A stretch of 64,000 nucleotides of DNA from Mycobacterium paragordonae (GTDB taxonomy: Bacteria; Actinomycetota; Actinomycetes; Mycobacteriales; Mycobacteriaceae). The translations under genes and the position numbers were made by a program. The notes under the pieces were generated by a model that worked only from the letters and a program-made list of their open reading frames with translations, had not been told where the DNA came from and did not search any database. Of the stretch, positions 25,844 through 35,163 are shown piece after piece; position 1 is the stretch's first letter, and each line of letters opens with the position of its first letter. Location of the stretch: positions 2,790,001-2,854,000 of the forward strand of contig NZ_CP025546.1 of assembly GCF_003614435.1 (NCBI RefSeq), read 5' to 3'.

Positions 25844-26956
25844 ATGATTCCCAACCACCGAGGCCCTCTCCGGGTCGCCATGGTCTCTGCGAACGCCTTG
25901 CCGGTGATCGGCGGCATTGAAACTCACATCCATGAGGTATCGACCAGACTTGGCGCGGAGGGTGTCGACGTCACGGTAGTAGCAACGGACCGATCGGGGG
26001 ACCTGCCTCTCGAGGAGAATTTTCCTGGCTACCGCATGCAACGCTGGCCGGCCTATCCACGGTCGCGTGACTATTACCTCGCCCCGGGATTGGCGCGGCA
26101 CTTGCTGCGCGCTGAGGACTACGACATCATCCACGTACAAGGCGTGCACAACTTGATCGCGCCGACTGCACTCGCGGCAGCAAGGCGAACCCGCACCCCA
26201 AGCGTGCTGACGTTTCACACCGGCGGTCACTCTTCACCTGTGAGAGGGCCACTGCGTCCGTTGCAGTGGCGGCTGCTCAGACCACTGCTCCGATCTGCTG
26301 CGGCCCTTGTAGCCGTGAGCGAGTACGAACGCCGCACGTTTGCTGCGGTTCTCGGCTCGGCCGACGGGGACATCCGGGTTATTCCAAACGGATGCGAGCC
26401 GCTACCCGTTGATCCTTCGGCTGAGAACCCAGAAGGCAGCCCCCTGCTGGTATCTGCGGGCCGACTTGAGCGTTACAAGGGCCACCATCGCATCCTGCAG
26501 GCCTTCCCAGCCATACTTGCCGAGGCGCCCGATGCGCGGCTCGTTGTCGCGGGTAGTGGCCCTTATGAGCAGTCGCTCCGCGCGATGGCCCGTCGACTCG
26601 CAATCAGCGATCGAGTCTCGTTCTGCACTTTTGGTCCGGAACGCCGAGCCGCGCTAGGCAAACTCGTCGCGGATGCGGATGTCTTTTGCCTGCTCAGCGA
26701 GTATGAATCCCAAGGGATCGCCGTGATGGAAGCCCTCGGGGCGGGCACCAAGGCCTTAGTAGCAGACACCTCAGCGCTTTCTGACCTTGGCCGTCAAGGA
26801 CTAGCCACCACGATTCCTCTTGAGGCTTCGCCGCAGCAAATCGCGGCCACTGCGCTCGCAATCGCAGCTGCACCTCGGACTTCGCCGCCGGCTATTCGCA
26901 GCTGGGACGACTGCGCCGACCAGCTACTACGACTTTACCGCGAGGTAATCGCTTGA
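25844..26956 (+). CDS. GT4-family glycosyltransferase
   Basis: 370 residues from ATG 25844. VSANALPVIGGIETHIHEVS is the N-terminal GG loop, LLVSAGRLERYKGHHRIL is the donor-domain entry, and LSEYESQGIAVMEALGAG carries the E-x7-E motif. It is typical of retaining glycosyltransferases such as mannosyl- or N-acetylglucosaminyltransferases using NDP-sugars in the cytoplasm. Divergent from the FkbM gene (151-bp gap) and convergent with the GT2 gene at 26982. A GGAGGATG-type sequence lies about 35 bases upstream, but the bases immediately before the ATG (AAAGGTTCCG) form only a weak ribosome-binding site. Confidence 0.88.
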   Translation: MIPNHRGPLRVAMVSANALPVIGGIETHIHEVSTRLGAEGVDVTVVATDRSGDLPLEENFPGYRMQRWPAYPRSRDYYLAPGLARHLLRAEDYDIIHVQGVHNLIAPTALAAARRTRTPSVLTFHTGGHSSPVRGPLRPLQWRLLRPLLRSAAALVAVSEYERRTFAAVLGSADGDIRVIPNGCEPLPVDPSAENPEGSPLLVSAGRLERYKGHHRILQAFPAILAEAPDARLVVAGSGPYEQSLRAMARRLAISDRVSFCTFGPERRAALGKLVADADVFCLLSEYESQGIAVMEALGAGTKALVADTSALSDLGRQGLATTIPLEASPQQIAATALAIAAAPRTSPPAIRSWDDCADQLLRLYREVIA

Positions 26957-26981
26957 AATCCGGATTGGCCATCGACGACGA

Positions 26982-28004
26982 TTATGCTTCGTCGACCACC
27001 GGGACGGCGGCGCGGGCTTGGCACACCTGAGCCGCGCTGAGGCCGGTTGTCAGAACCTCCGGTCGACGACCACGCGCAAGCTGCAGCGTGCCAACGATGA
27101 ATCCGCTCCCGGCCAACGCGAGGCCTGTCAATGCGGCGAGAGCCTGTAGCAATCGCTCAGGCCGGCCGGTCACTGTGGCGAGCAGCGCCGGAATTAGCGC
27201 GAGCAGGACTCGTGCGCCGAAGCGGAGTTCAGCGCCGATGTTTCCCCCCTCACCCATATCGGCCAAGGCGCCAATCTTATTGCGGTTCACGAAGTAGCAG
27301 CGCCGCCAAAAGTACGACCATGTCATTCTCTCGGAAGGCACGCGATGGCTGACCTTCGCGCGCGGCTCGTAGAGGACGGCGAGTGGCCCGTACTGATGCG
27401 CGATACGGTGCGAGAGGTCCATGTCGTCGTAGTCGTCGGCGTGGAACCCCCCGACCGCGAGCATTTCTTCGCGACGCGCACTCATGCTCGTTCCGATCAG
27501 ATGGCGCGCCGGTGCGAGCCGGTCAGGGAGGGCGTCGTAGCGGCAGCCGAATACCCAGTCGAAATCGGGTGGGAACCAGGATGGCCGGGGCGCGCTGTAG
27601 TCCGGCCAGGGCGCACCCCCAACCGCGACGGCTTCCGGGTGGGAGGCGTACACGGCAAGGAGTCGCTCAAGCCAGTCCGGTGCCGCCTGGGCATCGTCGT
27701 CGAGGAAGGAGACAATGTCAGCACGCGCGAGCAGCAGCGCGGTGTTGCGTGACGAACCCTGCCTGCCCGCGAACTGGCTCGGAGCGATGACGATTTCGAC
27801 GGGTGAGTCGGCACGACCAGCGCCCCATTCCTGTCGGCACCGGGCGAGCAATTCATCGTTATGGTCCACGACGATTATGAGCTGCCGTGGGAGGACGTGC
27901 TGGGCGAGAACGGACTCGACCGACCGTGCGAGCAGGTCCCACCTTGCTAGGGTGTAGGTGCAGATGACAACATCCGCGTGCAACGCGGCCGCGCTCACAG
28001 CCAC
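26982..28004 (-). CDS. GT2-family glycosyltransferase with C-terminal membrane segments
   Basis: 340 residues from GTG 28004. DVVICTYTLARWDLLARSVES is the GT2 opening and VSFLDDDAQAAPDW holds the metal-binding Asp residues. IGTSMSARREEMLAVGGF and DDYDDMDLSHRI are the acceptor-side motifs. Two hydrophobic stretches near the C-terminus (VLLALIPALLATV and LTGLALAGSGFIVGTL) suggest it is anchored in the membrane, as in polyprenyl- or glycolipid-directed GT2 enzymes. It lies 80 bp downstream of the GtrA-GT2 fusion gene on the same strand, and the two probably form an operon. Confidence 0.86.
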   Translation of the reverse strand: MAVSAAALHADVVICTYTLARWDLLARSVESVLAQHVLPRQLIIVVDHNDELLARCRQEWGAGRADSPVEIVIAPSQFAGRQGSSRNTALLLARADIVSFLDDDAQAAPDWLERLLAVYASHPEAVAVGGAPWPDYSAPRPSWFPPDFDWVFGCRYDALPDRLAPARHLIGTSMSARREEMLAVGGFHADDYDDMDLSHRIAHQYGPLAVLYEPRAKVSHRVPSERMTWSYFWRRCYFVNRNKIGALADMGEGGNIGAELRFGARVLLALIPALLATVTGRPERLLQALAALTGLALAGSGFIVGTLQLARGRRPEVLTTGLSAAQVCQARAAVPVVDEA

Positions 28005-28084
28005 CTACGATCCTCGTTTCGACGAGTCGGGACTACAGCCCGCGGAACGAATGCTCCTGTCCAGGCTCCGCATGGGCGGCACTC

Positions 28085-29380
28085 TCATGCAACGGCTTCA
28101 GCGACAGTCAAGGGGATGGGAACTTTAGCTGCTTTCGCTACTTCTGTCTCGGCGAACGGCCGCATGAATTCCTTGCAGATTGTTCGCAGGACCCGCGTCC
28201 CATCTTTAACAGCGTGCAGGTTGCTTGTGCCGTACCTCCGTAGCCTCTCGTAACTGCAGACCTCGGCGATCTTCAATTCAGCTGCCGCCACGCTCACGTT
28301 GAGCAAGGCCTCGATCTCGAATCCATCCCCCCATTGCTGCAGCGGCGCGTGGATGTCGGGCAGTCGCATTGCATCGAGGCATCGCCGCCAAAATGCGTTG
28401 TAGCCGTAGCACAGGTCGGTGAAGCTCGTCGCGAACAGAATGTTAACTGTGCCGTTGAGGCACTTGTTGCCGAATTGCCGGAAACGAGTGATGTCATCGC
28501 TCCCACCCCTGTGAACAAAACGCGACCCTTTGGCGTAGTCGGCTCCCGACATCAGGGCAGCGACGAATCGCGGTATTTCAGCTGGATCGGTGCTGCCGTC
28601 GGCGTCGATCGTGACGATGATGTCGCCCGATGCAGCGGCAAACCCGCATGCGAGTGCGTTGCCCTTACCTTTGCGTGTTTGCTCAATGTGCACGGCGTCT
28701 GGCCAAAGCCGACGCGCCACCTCGGCCGTGTAATCGATCGAAGCTCCATTCACCACGACAATTTCGTCAATATCACTAGGCATGCGCGCCGCCACATGCG
28801 GCAGGTTGCGTTCTTCATTGAGTGCCGGGACTATGACCGATACACGAGGTCGCGGCTCGTCGTGGGGAATTCCGGCCCAAATAGATCCCGGCTCTGCGAT
28901 GTCGGGTTGCGCCCTACGTGTGAAGCCCGGCCTATCGCCGGCCCGCTCGAGGAATAAGTGCTCCACGATGAAGCGCCCGCCGACCCAGACGATCCCATGG
29001 CCTATCAGCTGGGCTACGAGCACTGCCGAGCCACGAATAAGTATTGCCCGGTCGGCTAGTGCGTTCTCGACGAGCCAGGTGAACAACGTGGCCAGTGAAA
29101 CGCTGAGTATCACGGCCAGCCAGAACAGGATGACCTGGTTGCGCCGATGAACGCGCGACATCGACCGCCAGACGAAGCGCTTATTGAGGAAGAAGCTGGG
29201 AACTACGACGACGCTGGCAGCCAACAGCAACGCGGCAGTGTAGCTTAGCCACGGGCCTGAGACCTGAATGAGGCCCTGGCCCAGTGCGACGACGACCACC
29301 GGCACGCCGGCGTAGCGCAGCTTCTCGCGCGTCGCCAGCCTACCGGCATACGCGATGAGGCCTGATAACGAGCGTGTCAT
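28085..29380 (-). CDS. GtrA-like flippase domain fused to a GT2 glycosyltransferase
   Basis: 431 residues. Residues 1 to about 145 form a GtrA domain of four hydrophobic segments with the signature PSFFLNKRFVWRS. Residues 175 to 400 or so form a GT2 domain: VSVIVPALNEERNLPHV, EIVVVNGAS, KGKGNALACGF and the DxD-type IVTIDADGS. GtrA normally works beside a separate GtrB GT2 that makes polyprenyl-phosphate sugar. Here flippase-like and transferase-like parts are one chain, but with GtrA at the N-terminus and no C-terminal membrane helices. The GT2 part lacks the two helices of GtrB, so the GtrA part may serve as the membrane anchor. The GtrA half resembles the truncated gene at 7551-8043. Confidence 0.85.
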   Translation of the reverse strand: MTRSLSGLIAYAGRLATREKLRYAGVPVVVVALGQGLIQVSGPWLSYTAALLLAASVVVVPSFFLNKRFVWRSMSRVHRRNQVILFWLAVILSVSLATLFTWLVENALADRAILIRGSAVLVAQLIGHGIVWVGGRFIVEHLFLERAGDRPGFTRRAQPDIAEPGSIWAGIPHDEPRPRVSVIVPALNEERNLPHVAARMPSDIDEIVVVNGASIDYTAEVARRLWPDAVHIEQTRKGKGNALACGFAAASGDIIVTIDADGSTDPAEIPRFVAALMSGADYAKGSRFVHRGGSDDITRFRQFGNKCLNGTVNILFATSFTDLCYGYNAFWRRCLDAMRLPDIHAPLQQWGDGFEIEALLNVSVAAAELKIAEVCSYERLRRYGTSNLHAVKDGTRVLRTICKEFMRPFAETEVAKAAKVPIPLTVAEAVA

Positions 29381-29576
29381 GGTTAGCGACGGTACTCGGC
29401 AGTGGGCCGTTCGGGGGCCGAATCAGCAAATCGGAAAGCATCCGACAACGAACACTTCGCAAACAGAAAAGACAGCCTCCGAGAACTCGCTGGCGGCGTT
29501 GTGCTTGAGGTCGTAGAAGGTGAGCACCTGATCCACCCGCTCGCCAGGCAGCCGTCGACCAGGAGGCCTACCTTAA

Positions 29577-29702
29577 CTCGCCGACGACCTCAAAAAATTC
29601 CTTACCGGGCTGCGCAGCAAGGCCGCCACTGCGGCCGTCGCCGAGCGCCACCGGGCCCTGCGACTGCTCGTCAAGGACGTGCCCGTGGCGTCCCGGACCT
29701 GA
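29577..29702 (+). pseudogene. C-terminal scrap of a recombinase/transposase-like gene
   Basis: A 41-codon frame reading LADDLKKFLTGLRSKAA, then AERHRALRLLVKDV, ending at TGA 29700-29702. The RALRLLVKDV pattern is what I associate with the C-terminal region of large serine recombinases in actinobacterial elements. An in-frame stop (29574-29576) directly precedes it, so this is a relic without a start. The identification rests on a short match from memory. Confidence 0.4.
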
Positions 29703-29719
29703 GGTTCGAATCCTTCGTT
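29701..29719 (+). other. tRNA T-arm-like sequence, possible att-site relic
   Basis: GAGGTTCGAATCCTTCG contains the 11-mer GGTTCGAATCC, the hallmark of a tRNA T-loop and its stem (GAGG/CCTT pairing with one G-T). No matching 5' tRNA sequence is found in the 80 bases upstream, so it is not a whole tRNA gene. It sits directly next to the recombinase scrap, as expected for the remains of an integration at a tRNA 3' end. A chance match is possible. Confidence 0.35.
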
Positions 29720-29749
29720 GGGCGCGGCGACTTTAGCCGGCCGCCCGCG

Positions 29750-32700
29750 TCACGCGCTAGCCCGGGCGGCGGACAGGGTTATTGAGGTCACCGGCGGGCC
29801 GCCGCTTTGCATTACGTAGAGCGGTTTGGACGGGTCGTAGCCATACCATTGCGGGCAGCTCCCGACTCGCACCGTCAGGTGGGATCCGGACTGGTCAAGC
29901 CAGGTCGCCGAGATCTCGTGGTCGGGACGATCCGGCTGATCGGTCAGTGCCACGGTGGCCCCGCCGGGCCCGTGGGTTGACGACAGCATCGCGAGATCGT
30001 AATCACGCAGAGTCATACCGCTGGGCAGCTTGAGTTCCCCTACCAAGGTGTTGACGTCGTGGACCTCGAGGTAGCCGGCGATGGTTGGCACGACCCTGGC
30101 CTGGCTCCCGTCCGGCAGTCGCAGTTCGGCAACCAACCCGGGTGGCGATCCGGGGAACGGGTGGGCCAGCCCGTCCGTGCCGACGAGATATGCCGACGGG
30201 TGGACCGCGGCATCGACAACGGCGTTGAACTGAAAGCCACTCGCCGAGTTGGGCTGGTGCAGATCGTAGGCCACATCTGGGCGGTTGATGGAGGGCGTCA
30301 CCATCCCTAAGACCCGCTGGCCGTCGGCAATCAACACCTTGGCGGCCGGATTGTGGGTGACCGGATCGACCGCCCAGCCGGAATAGTTCACAACCGTTCG
30401 CGGGGTGACCGGGTGTACCGGCAACGTGGTGGCCCGACTGCTGTCAGGTACCGGCAAGTAGTTTGGGCTCGCCCCCCAACGACAGGATGGGCCGCTGAAG
30501 TAGAGGCCGGATGTTTGCGGTGGCGTGGTCAGGACGGGCACGCGCCTCGAGACTAGGTCGTTGCGGGCCATAACCAGAACCCCGTGGGTACGCAGCACCG
30601 GAGTCCAACCGCGAAGGATGTACTCGCTTGGCCCGTAGGCGCGCACGTTGTTTGTGATGCCGTCCCAGATTGGCATGCCGATCGAGGTGGCATCGTAGAT
30701 CACCACAGGTGGAGGCGCAGCCGTGAGCTCCATGGGCCGCTGTTGCCGGGTGTTTGGCACGCGGCCGAGTAGGAAATAGAGGTAGCCGGGGCTGTTGGTC
30801 ATGTCGTACACCGGTCCGTCGTCACCGGCATAGGTCCGGATTGAGGTGTCGAGATCCCGGAGCAGGTCCGTGTCGATTGCACCCGGGGTCACGTAGCCCA
30901 GACGCGGAAAGCTTGCCTCGGTGGCGCCGGCGAGGTGATGTTGCCCGTCCACCTTGCGGAGCGGTCCGTAACAGACGAGGCCGACCGCAAGCACCAGCAC
31001 CAGAACTGCGGTGACCGGAGCGGCGAACCGGATTAGTCTGGCGTCCCGCCCGCGCCACCAGGCGATTAGCAGCCGGCCCACCCGGTCGAAAAGACGCGAG
31101 CACCACAACAGGACAAGCGGCAGGCCGGCTGCATACACCTGCCAGATGTGGATGATGTCGAAACGGCCGAGCGCTTTCTCCACATAAAGCGCCATGAAAG
31201 CGGCCGCCGCCACGGCCACCCAGTCGCGCGCCTCCCAATCGGCTCGCCTCGCGACCTTCACCGCGACCACCCAGACCGTGAGCAGCACGCAGCCGACGCT
31301 GACCGCTAGCTTTGTCCACTCGTCCAAGGAGACCCCCGACAGCGGGATAGCAGCCCCCATGTAGTGCGCTGGACCAAAGTTGACGTAGTAGCGAAATAAC
31401 CCTACGAGCCCACCGAGCGCGCCGTGGGCGGCCAAGAATGCGGCACACACTGCAGACGCGGCGAGCCCGGTGCCGACGCACCAGCGGGTCAGCCGCAAGT
31501 TGGTCCAGAGGCTGCGCTCAGGTCGGCGGTGGACGAGCTCTGCCGCGATCACACAAGCCAGCGTCGGCGCGGTGAGGACGATGGTCTCCGGGACGAGGAG
31601 CGTCTCTGCGAAGAGCAGTAGCGTCAACCCCACCGCCCAAGCGGCGCTGCGCCGACGCAGTGTCTCGCCGAGCACGATCAGAGCCAAAGGCAGGCCAATG
31701 AAACGCTCCGACCACTGCAGCAGCACCCCAGGGGGCTGGCTCACATGAGACGTCCACTGCAGCAGCGGCCGCAGGACGCTTGCCCCGACCAGAAAGGTCG
31801 GGGCAAGGAACCAGGGGTTGCGTCGACTGACCCAGACGGCGAAGAGGTAGACGCTAACCCAGAACACCGGGATGAGGATCACGCTGTGGATGGCGCGGAT
31901 ACCCCAAATGCTGTCGCCAAAGATGACCCGGCCGAGGATTCCAGTAAGCACGTCCGGGAACAGGCCGTGGACGAATTGCATGTTCCGCCAGGGAATGTAG
32001 CCTCGGGCAAACAGGCTCGCGCCGACCATCTCCTGTGCGTCATCGAAGCCTTGGAAGTGTGTGATCTGTCCGGGGAGAACCGACAGTGCCAGAAACACGG
32101 CGATCGCACCCACGACGACCGTCAGCAGTGTCAGCTCGACGTCACGCGCCGCCCGCCCACCGCGGAGCTGGCGCGCCGACCACCACCCGATCGCCGCAAT
32201 GCCGGTGATGGGCAGCCACCAGGCCAGCCACGGCCACGACCGCGTACCGGCGGGGGTCTGCACAACTGTATGGGCCGAAACGAACCACAGACTCAGTACC
32301 GCGGCGGCGGCGCCTCCGACGCCGTTGACCGTCGATATGGCTCGCCAGCGTTGCTCATCATTGCGGCGCGCCCACACCTCAGCAACGACGGTAACTAGGA
32401 CCACGTAGGCCACACCCGCAGCGATGGCGAGCAGATCCGCGTGTCCAGTACGGGCACCACACGCGATGACCACTAGTACCGCCGGCAGCAAGATCCGTGC
32501 CGGGGTACCCCACGACGGCCCGTCCGCCGGGCATGACGGTGCCGGCTCGACCAGCTCGATGGTGCGTTTTTCGGGTCCCGGGCTGCGCGACCGCAGCGGC
32601 CCGAAGCGCGCGAGTAGCACATACCCGACGATCACGAAGAACGGAAAGGCGTACACAATCAGCCGGTAGATCCAGAACTGAGGCTTTGGGTTGAAGTTCG

Positions 32701-32986
32701 CGAACGTCGAGTAGCTGACGATGTCGGTCGGGCCAATGAGGCCGGTCGCAGCGAATCGGTATACCAAGAAACACAACGCTGCCGAGACACCGATGGCGAA
32801 TAAGAACCGAACCACGGCTTGCCGGAGATTGGCCGTGAGGCAGAACCGCTCACCCGACGGCGACAGCTCGAGGTCGCGCGCGCCGTCCTGGGACAAGTGT
32901 GGCCCGGACGGAGCAGAAGCCTCGAAGTCGGTGTCGAGCTGGCGCGCCTCGCCCATCGACCCTTGATCCATCGGTTCCCCATCCAT
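29750..32986 (-). CDS. Large polytopic membrane protein, GT-C-like glycosyltransferase
   Basis: 1078 residues from ATG 32986 (MDGEPMDQGSMGEARQ), or a few less from ATG 32971; the open frame reaches 33124. A polar N-terminus of about 50 residues is followed by 12 or more hydrophobic segments up to about residue 690. A C-terminal extracytoplasmic domain of nearly 400 residues follows, with YLYFLLGRVPN, YFSGPSCRWG and GWAVDPVTHNP. The loop HFQGFDDAQEMVGASLFARG after an early helix has the acidic pair expected of GT-C enzymes that use polyprenyl-phosphate sugars. The build resembles mycobacterial arabinosyl- or mannosyltransferases of the GT-C fold. It is divergent from a GtrB-GtrA pair, which could make and flip its lipid-linked sugar donor (inference). 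Confidence 0.7.
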   Translation of the reverse strand: MDGEPMDQGSMGEARQLDTDFEASAPSGPHLSQDGARDLELSPSGERFCLTANLRQAVVRFLFAIGVSAALCFLVYRFAATGLIGPTDIVSYSTFANFNPKPQFWIYRLIVYAFPFFVIVGYVLLARFGPLRSRSPGPEKRTIELVEPAPSCPADGPSWGTPARILLPAVLVVIACGARTGHADLLAIAAGVAYVVLVTVVAEVWARRNDEQRWRAISTVNGVGGAAAAVLSLWFVSAHTVVQTPAGTRSWPWLAWWLPITGIAAIGWWSARQLRGGRAARDVELTLLTVVVGAIAVFLALSVLPGQITHFQGFDDAQEMVGASLFARGYIPWRNMQFVHGLFPDVLTGILGRVIFGDSIWGIRAIHSVILIPVFWVSVYLFAVWVSRRNPWFLAPTFLVGASVLRPLLQWTSHVSQPPGVLLQWSERFIGLPLALIVLGETLRRRSAAWAVGLTLLLFAETLLVPETIVLTAPTLACVIAAELVHRRPERSLWTNLRLTRWCVGTGLAASAVCAAFLAAHGALGGLVGLFRYYVNFGPAHYMGAAIPLSGVSLDEWTKLAVSVGCVLLTVWVVAVKVARRADWEARDWVAVAAAAFMALYVEKALGRFDIIHIWQVYAAGLPLVLLWCSRLFDRVGRLLIAWWRGRDARLIRFAAPVTAVLVLVLAVGLVCYGPLRKVDGQHHLAGATEASFPRLGYVTPGAIDTDLLRDLDTSIRTYAGDDGPVYDMTNSPGYLYFLLGRVPNTRQQRPMELTAAPPPVVIYDATSIGMPIWDGITNNVRAYGPSEYILRGWTPVLRTHGVLVMARNDLVSRRVPVLTTPPQTSGLYFSGPSCRWGASPNYLPVPDSSRATTLPVHPVTPRTVVNYSGWAVDPVTHNPAAKVLIADGQRVLGMVTPSINRPDVAYDLHQPNSASGFQFNAVVDAAVHPSAYLVGTDGLAHPFPGSPPGLVAELRLPDGSQARVVPTIAGYLEVHDVNTLVGELKLPSGMTLRDYDLAMLSSTHGPGGATVALTDQPDRPDHEISATWLDQSGSHLTVRVGSCPQWYGYDPSKPLYVMQSGGPPVTSITLSAARASA

Positions 32987-33538
32987 CGGACTCGGCGCAC
33001 GGCTATACCTGCGGACGCCAGGCTCGGTTACCCGGCAGGATAGCCCAATGCTGTCATTGGCGACGCGACGTTCACCGCCCCTGGCAAGTCGCTGACGACC
33101 CCCGGACCCGCTCGCCGCGTGCATGTCGGCACCACTTCCCAGGCCTGCAACGTCGTGAGCGCCTCAAGCTGGTCCTGGGCGCGAGTGAAGAACGCGTGCT
33201 CGACGGCCCTTGGCTTTTCACTGCTGCAGGTCGCCGAGCCGCAACGACCACCGACCCGCAGGCGCCCCGACCAGCAGCAGACGACGATCGCCTCCCCATC
33301 CGCGAAACGGGACAGTAGGTCGGACTGCCTGTGGCGCGGAATGCGGGTGGCGGCTCGATGGCACCACATCGCACCATCGCCGGCCCCCGGCTCCGCGCGG
33401 GGCAGACGAATACCGTTCGTCGTGCGAGGCGAGTGGTACTCGTGTGCTGATCCTGGCTTAATCCGGCTCCCAGGCCCGGCTTCTGGCCCAGGCCCCGTTG
33501 TATCGCTATTTCGCCTGCTCAGGCGCCTGGCAGAACGA
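32987..33538. other. 552-bp region between divergent GT-C and GtrB genes
   Basis: Should hold both promoters. Open frames run through it on both strands, because the GC content is high. A minus-strand reading near 33330-33040 (LLSRFADGEAIVVCCWSGRL) looks faintly protein-like but has no recognisable motif. I see no clear terminator or repeat. Confidence 0.35.
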
Positions 33539-34645
33539 GTGAACGGGGTGACTTTGGCGTTGCCTACGGTTGATCAAAATGGCGATGTCGGCGAAAGAGC
33601 CACGCCGAGCGACGCTGAGAATTACATTTACCTGGTGACTGTTTTGAGTCGCCCGGCAGTCTCGGTGGTTGCACCCTGCTTCGACGAAGAAGAGGTGCTA
33701 CCGCTGTTCTTGAGCCGGGTTGGGGGAGTGCTGAATGCGCTGGGTGGCACGAGCGAGGTTGTCCTAGTTGATGACGGCTCGAGGGACCGCACCTGGGAGA
33801 TCATCGAGAAGGCGGCGGTCGAGGACTCGCGTGTCGTTGGCGTCCGTCTGATGCGCAATCACGGACACCAACTCGCGTTAACGGCAGGACTTAGCGTGTC
33901 GCGGGGTGAACGGGTGCTTATCATCGATGCCGACCTACAGGACCCGCCCGAGCTTTTGCCCGACATGATGGCCCTGATGGACGAGGGCGCCGACGTCGTA
34001 TACGGCCAGCGTCGCCGGCGCGAAGGCGAAGGCGTTTTCAAGCGGGTTACGGCCGCCCTGTTTTACCGAGGCATTGGCCGCATGACCGAGGTCGACATCC
34101 CCTCCGACACAGGTGACTTCCGTTTGATCACCCGACGGGTGCTTGATCTGCTAATCGCCATGCCCGAGCGTCATCGGTTCGTGCGCGGCATGGTGGCGTG
34201 GATCGGTGGGAAGCAGGTGCCGCTGGTTTACGACCGCGACCCGCGCGCGGCAGGTGAGAGCAAGTACCCATTTGCAAAGATGCTGCGTTTCGCCGCGGAC
34301 GCCATAACGTCATTTTCGATGGTGCCTCTGAAGTTTTCGGTGATGCTCGGTTGGGTCATGGCGTTTCTGGGTTTCGCCGCTGCCATCAACTCCATCCGCG
34401 GAGCGATGCTTGGACAGACGGTTCCAGGCTGGAGCTCGCTGATGGCGACGATTGGCTTGCTCACCGGTATGCAATTTCTGATGCTTGGGATCATCGGTGC
34501 CTACCTTGGGCGAATGTACGACCAAAGCAAGGGCCGGCCATTGTTCCTCATCCGCGACATGGTCGGAGGCGTCGATGGGTCGGTCGAGGCCGCGGACCAA
34601 GCCAGCGCGATGTATGGCACGTCTGCGCCACAGTCGCAGGGCTAG
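33539..34645 (+). CDS. GtrB-type polyprenyl-phosphate glycosyltransferase (GT2)
   Basis: 368 residues from GTG 33539 or 365 from GTG 33548; the open frame begins much earlier but without family sequence. VSVVAPCFDEEEVLPLFL, VVLVDDGSRDRTWEII, LIIDADLQDPPELLPDMM (the DAD/QDPPE metal-binding motif) and RRRREGEGVFKRVTA are the GtrB/CsbB signature. Two C-terminal helices (SVMLGWVMAFLGFAAAI and LLTGMQFLMLGIIGAYLG) and the GRMYDQSKGRPLFLI tail complete the match. GtrB enzymes load a hexose onto polyprenyl phosphate on the inner membrane face. The next gene is GtrA, 11 bp downstream, the classical partner. Confidence 0.9.
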   Translation: MNGVTLALPTVDQNGDVGERATPSDAENYIYLVTVLSRPAVSVVAPCFDEEEVLPLFLSRVGGVLNALGGTSEVVLVDDGSRDRTWEIIEKAAVEDSRVVGVRLMRNHGHQLALTAGLSVSRGERVLIIDADLQDPPELLPDMMALMDEGADVVYGQRRRREGEGVFKRVTAALFYRGIGRMTEVDIPSDTGDFRLITRRVLDLLIAMPERHRFVRGMVAWIGGKQVPLVYDRDPRAAGESKYPFAKMLRFAADAITSFSMVPLKFSVMLGWVMAFLGFAAAINSIRGAMLGQTVPGWSSLMATIGLLTGMQFLMLGIIGAYLGRMYDQSKGRPLFLIRDMVGGVDGSVEAADQASAMYGTSAPQSQG

Positions 34646-34656
34646 CCGGGCCGCCT

Positions 34657-35163
34657 GTGAGTCTGGATGCTTTCGGGGCGCATAACGAGCAGCTTCGCCC
34701 GCCCGCAGGGATGCTCGGGGTTCCCGGGCCGTTGTTTCGGCTGGTCCGTGACCAGCGTGTCGCGTTCCTCATCGTGGGGGGACTCAACACTGCGATTGGG
34801 ACCGCGTGGTTCGTCCTGTTCCTCTGGCTTCTGCCCCGTGGGCCCTTTAGTTACCTCGGAGCCCTGGCATGCGCACATGTACTCGCCGTCCTGTGTGCCT
34901 TCGTCCTCTACCGCAGGTTCGTTTTTCGGGTAAGCGGCCATGTGTGGCGAGACCTGGCCCGGTTTGAGTTGGTAAACCTTTCAACTCTGGCCTTCAATTT
35001 CGCTACCTTGCCGGTTCTCGTCGAGGCTTTCGGCTGGCCGCCGCTCCCATCTCAACTTGCGGTGACTGTCACAACGGTTGTTTACAGCTGGTTCGCGCAC
35101 CGAGGCTTCTCATTTCGTCGCAGTCCAGCCGAACTTGATGAACGCCATAACGCCGCACTGTGA
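34657..35163 (+). CDS. GtrA-family membrane protein (putative lipid-linked sugar flippase)
   Basis: 168 residues from GTG 34657, 11 bp after the GtrB gene. Four hydrophobic segments are present: RVAFLIVGGLNTAIGTAWFVLF, SYLGALACAHVLAVLCAFVLY, STLAFNFATLPVLVEAF and AVTVTTVVYSWFAHRGF. YRRFVF and HRGFSFR are the Arg/Phe signatures of GtrA. The family is thought to flip polyprenyl-phosphate sugar made by GtrB. It overlaps the following GT2 gene by four bases (GTGA), so gtrB-gtrA-GT2 form one coupled unit. Confidence 0.9.
   Translation: MSLDAFGAHNEQLRPPAGMLGVPGPLFRLVRDQRVAFLIVGGLNTAIGTAWFVLFLWLLPRGPFSYLGALACAHVLAVLCAFVLYRRFVFRVSGHVWRDLARFELVNLSTLAFNFATLPVLVEAFGWPPLPSQLAVTVTTVVYSWFAHRGFSFRRSPAELDERHNAAL

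Larger units (their letters stand above)
29381..29749. other. 369-bp gap holding mobile-element debris
   Basis: Between the GtrA-GT2 fusion gene and the large membrane protein. It contains a recombinase-like fragment at 29577-29702 and a tRNA T-arm-like sequence at 29701-29719. On the minus strand, around 29560-29420, a short reading LPGERVDQVLTFYDLKHNAA also looks protein-like, but I cannot name it. No complete gene. Confidence 0.4.

Noticed and set aside
29701..29719. Complete tRNA gene
   Set aside because: Only the T-arm 11-mer is present; no acceptor, D-arm or anticodon arm can be paired upstream.
33119..33538. N-terminal extension of the GtrB frame
   Set aside because: The frame is open, but the residues are Arg/Pro-rich and unlike GtrB; GTG 33539 or 33548 is a better start.
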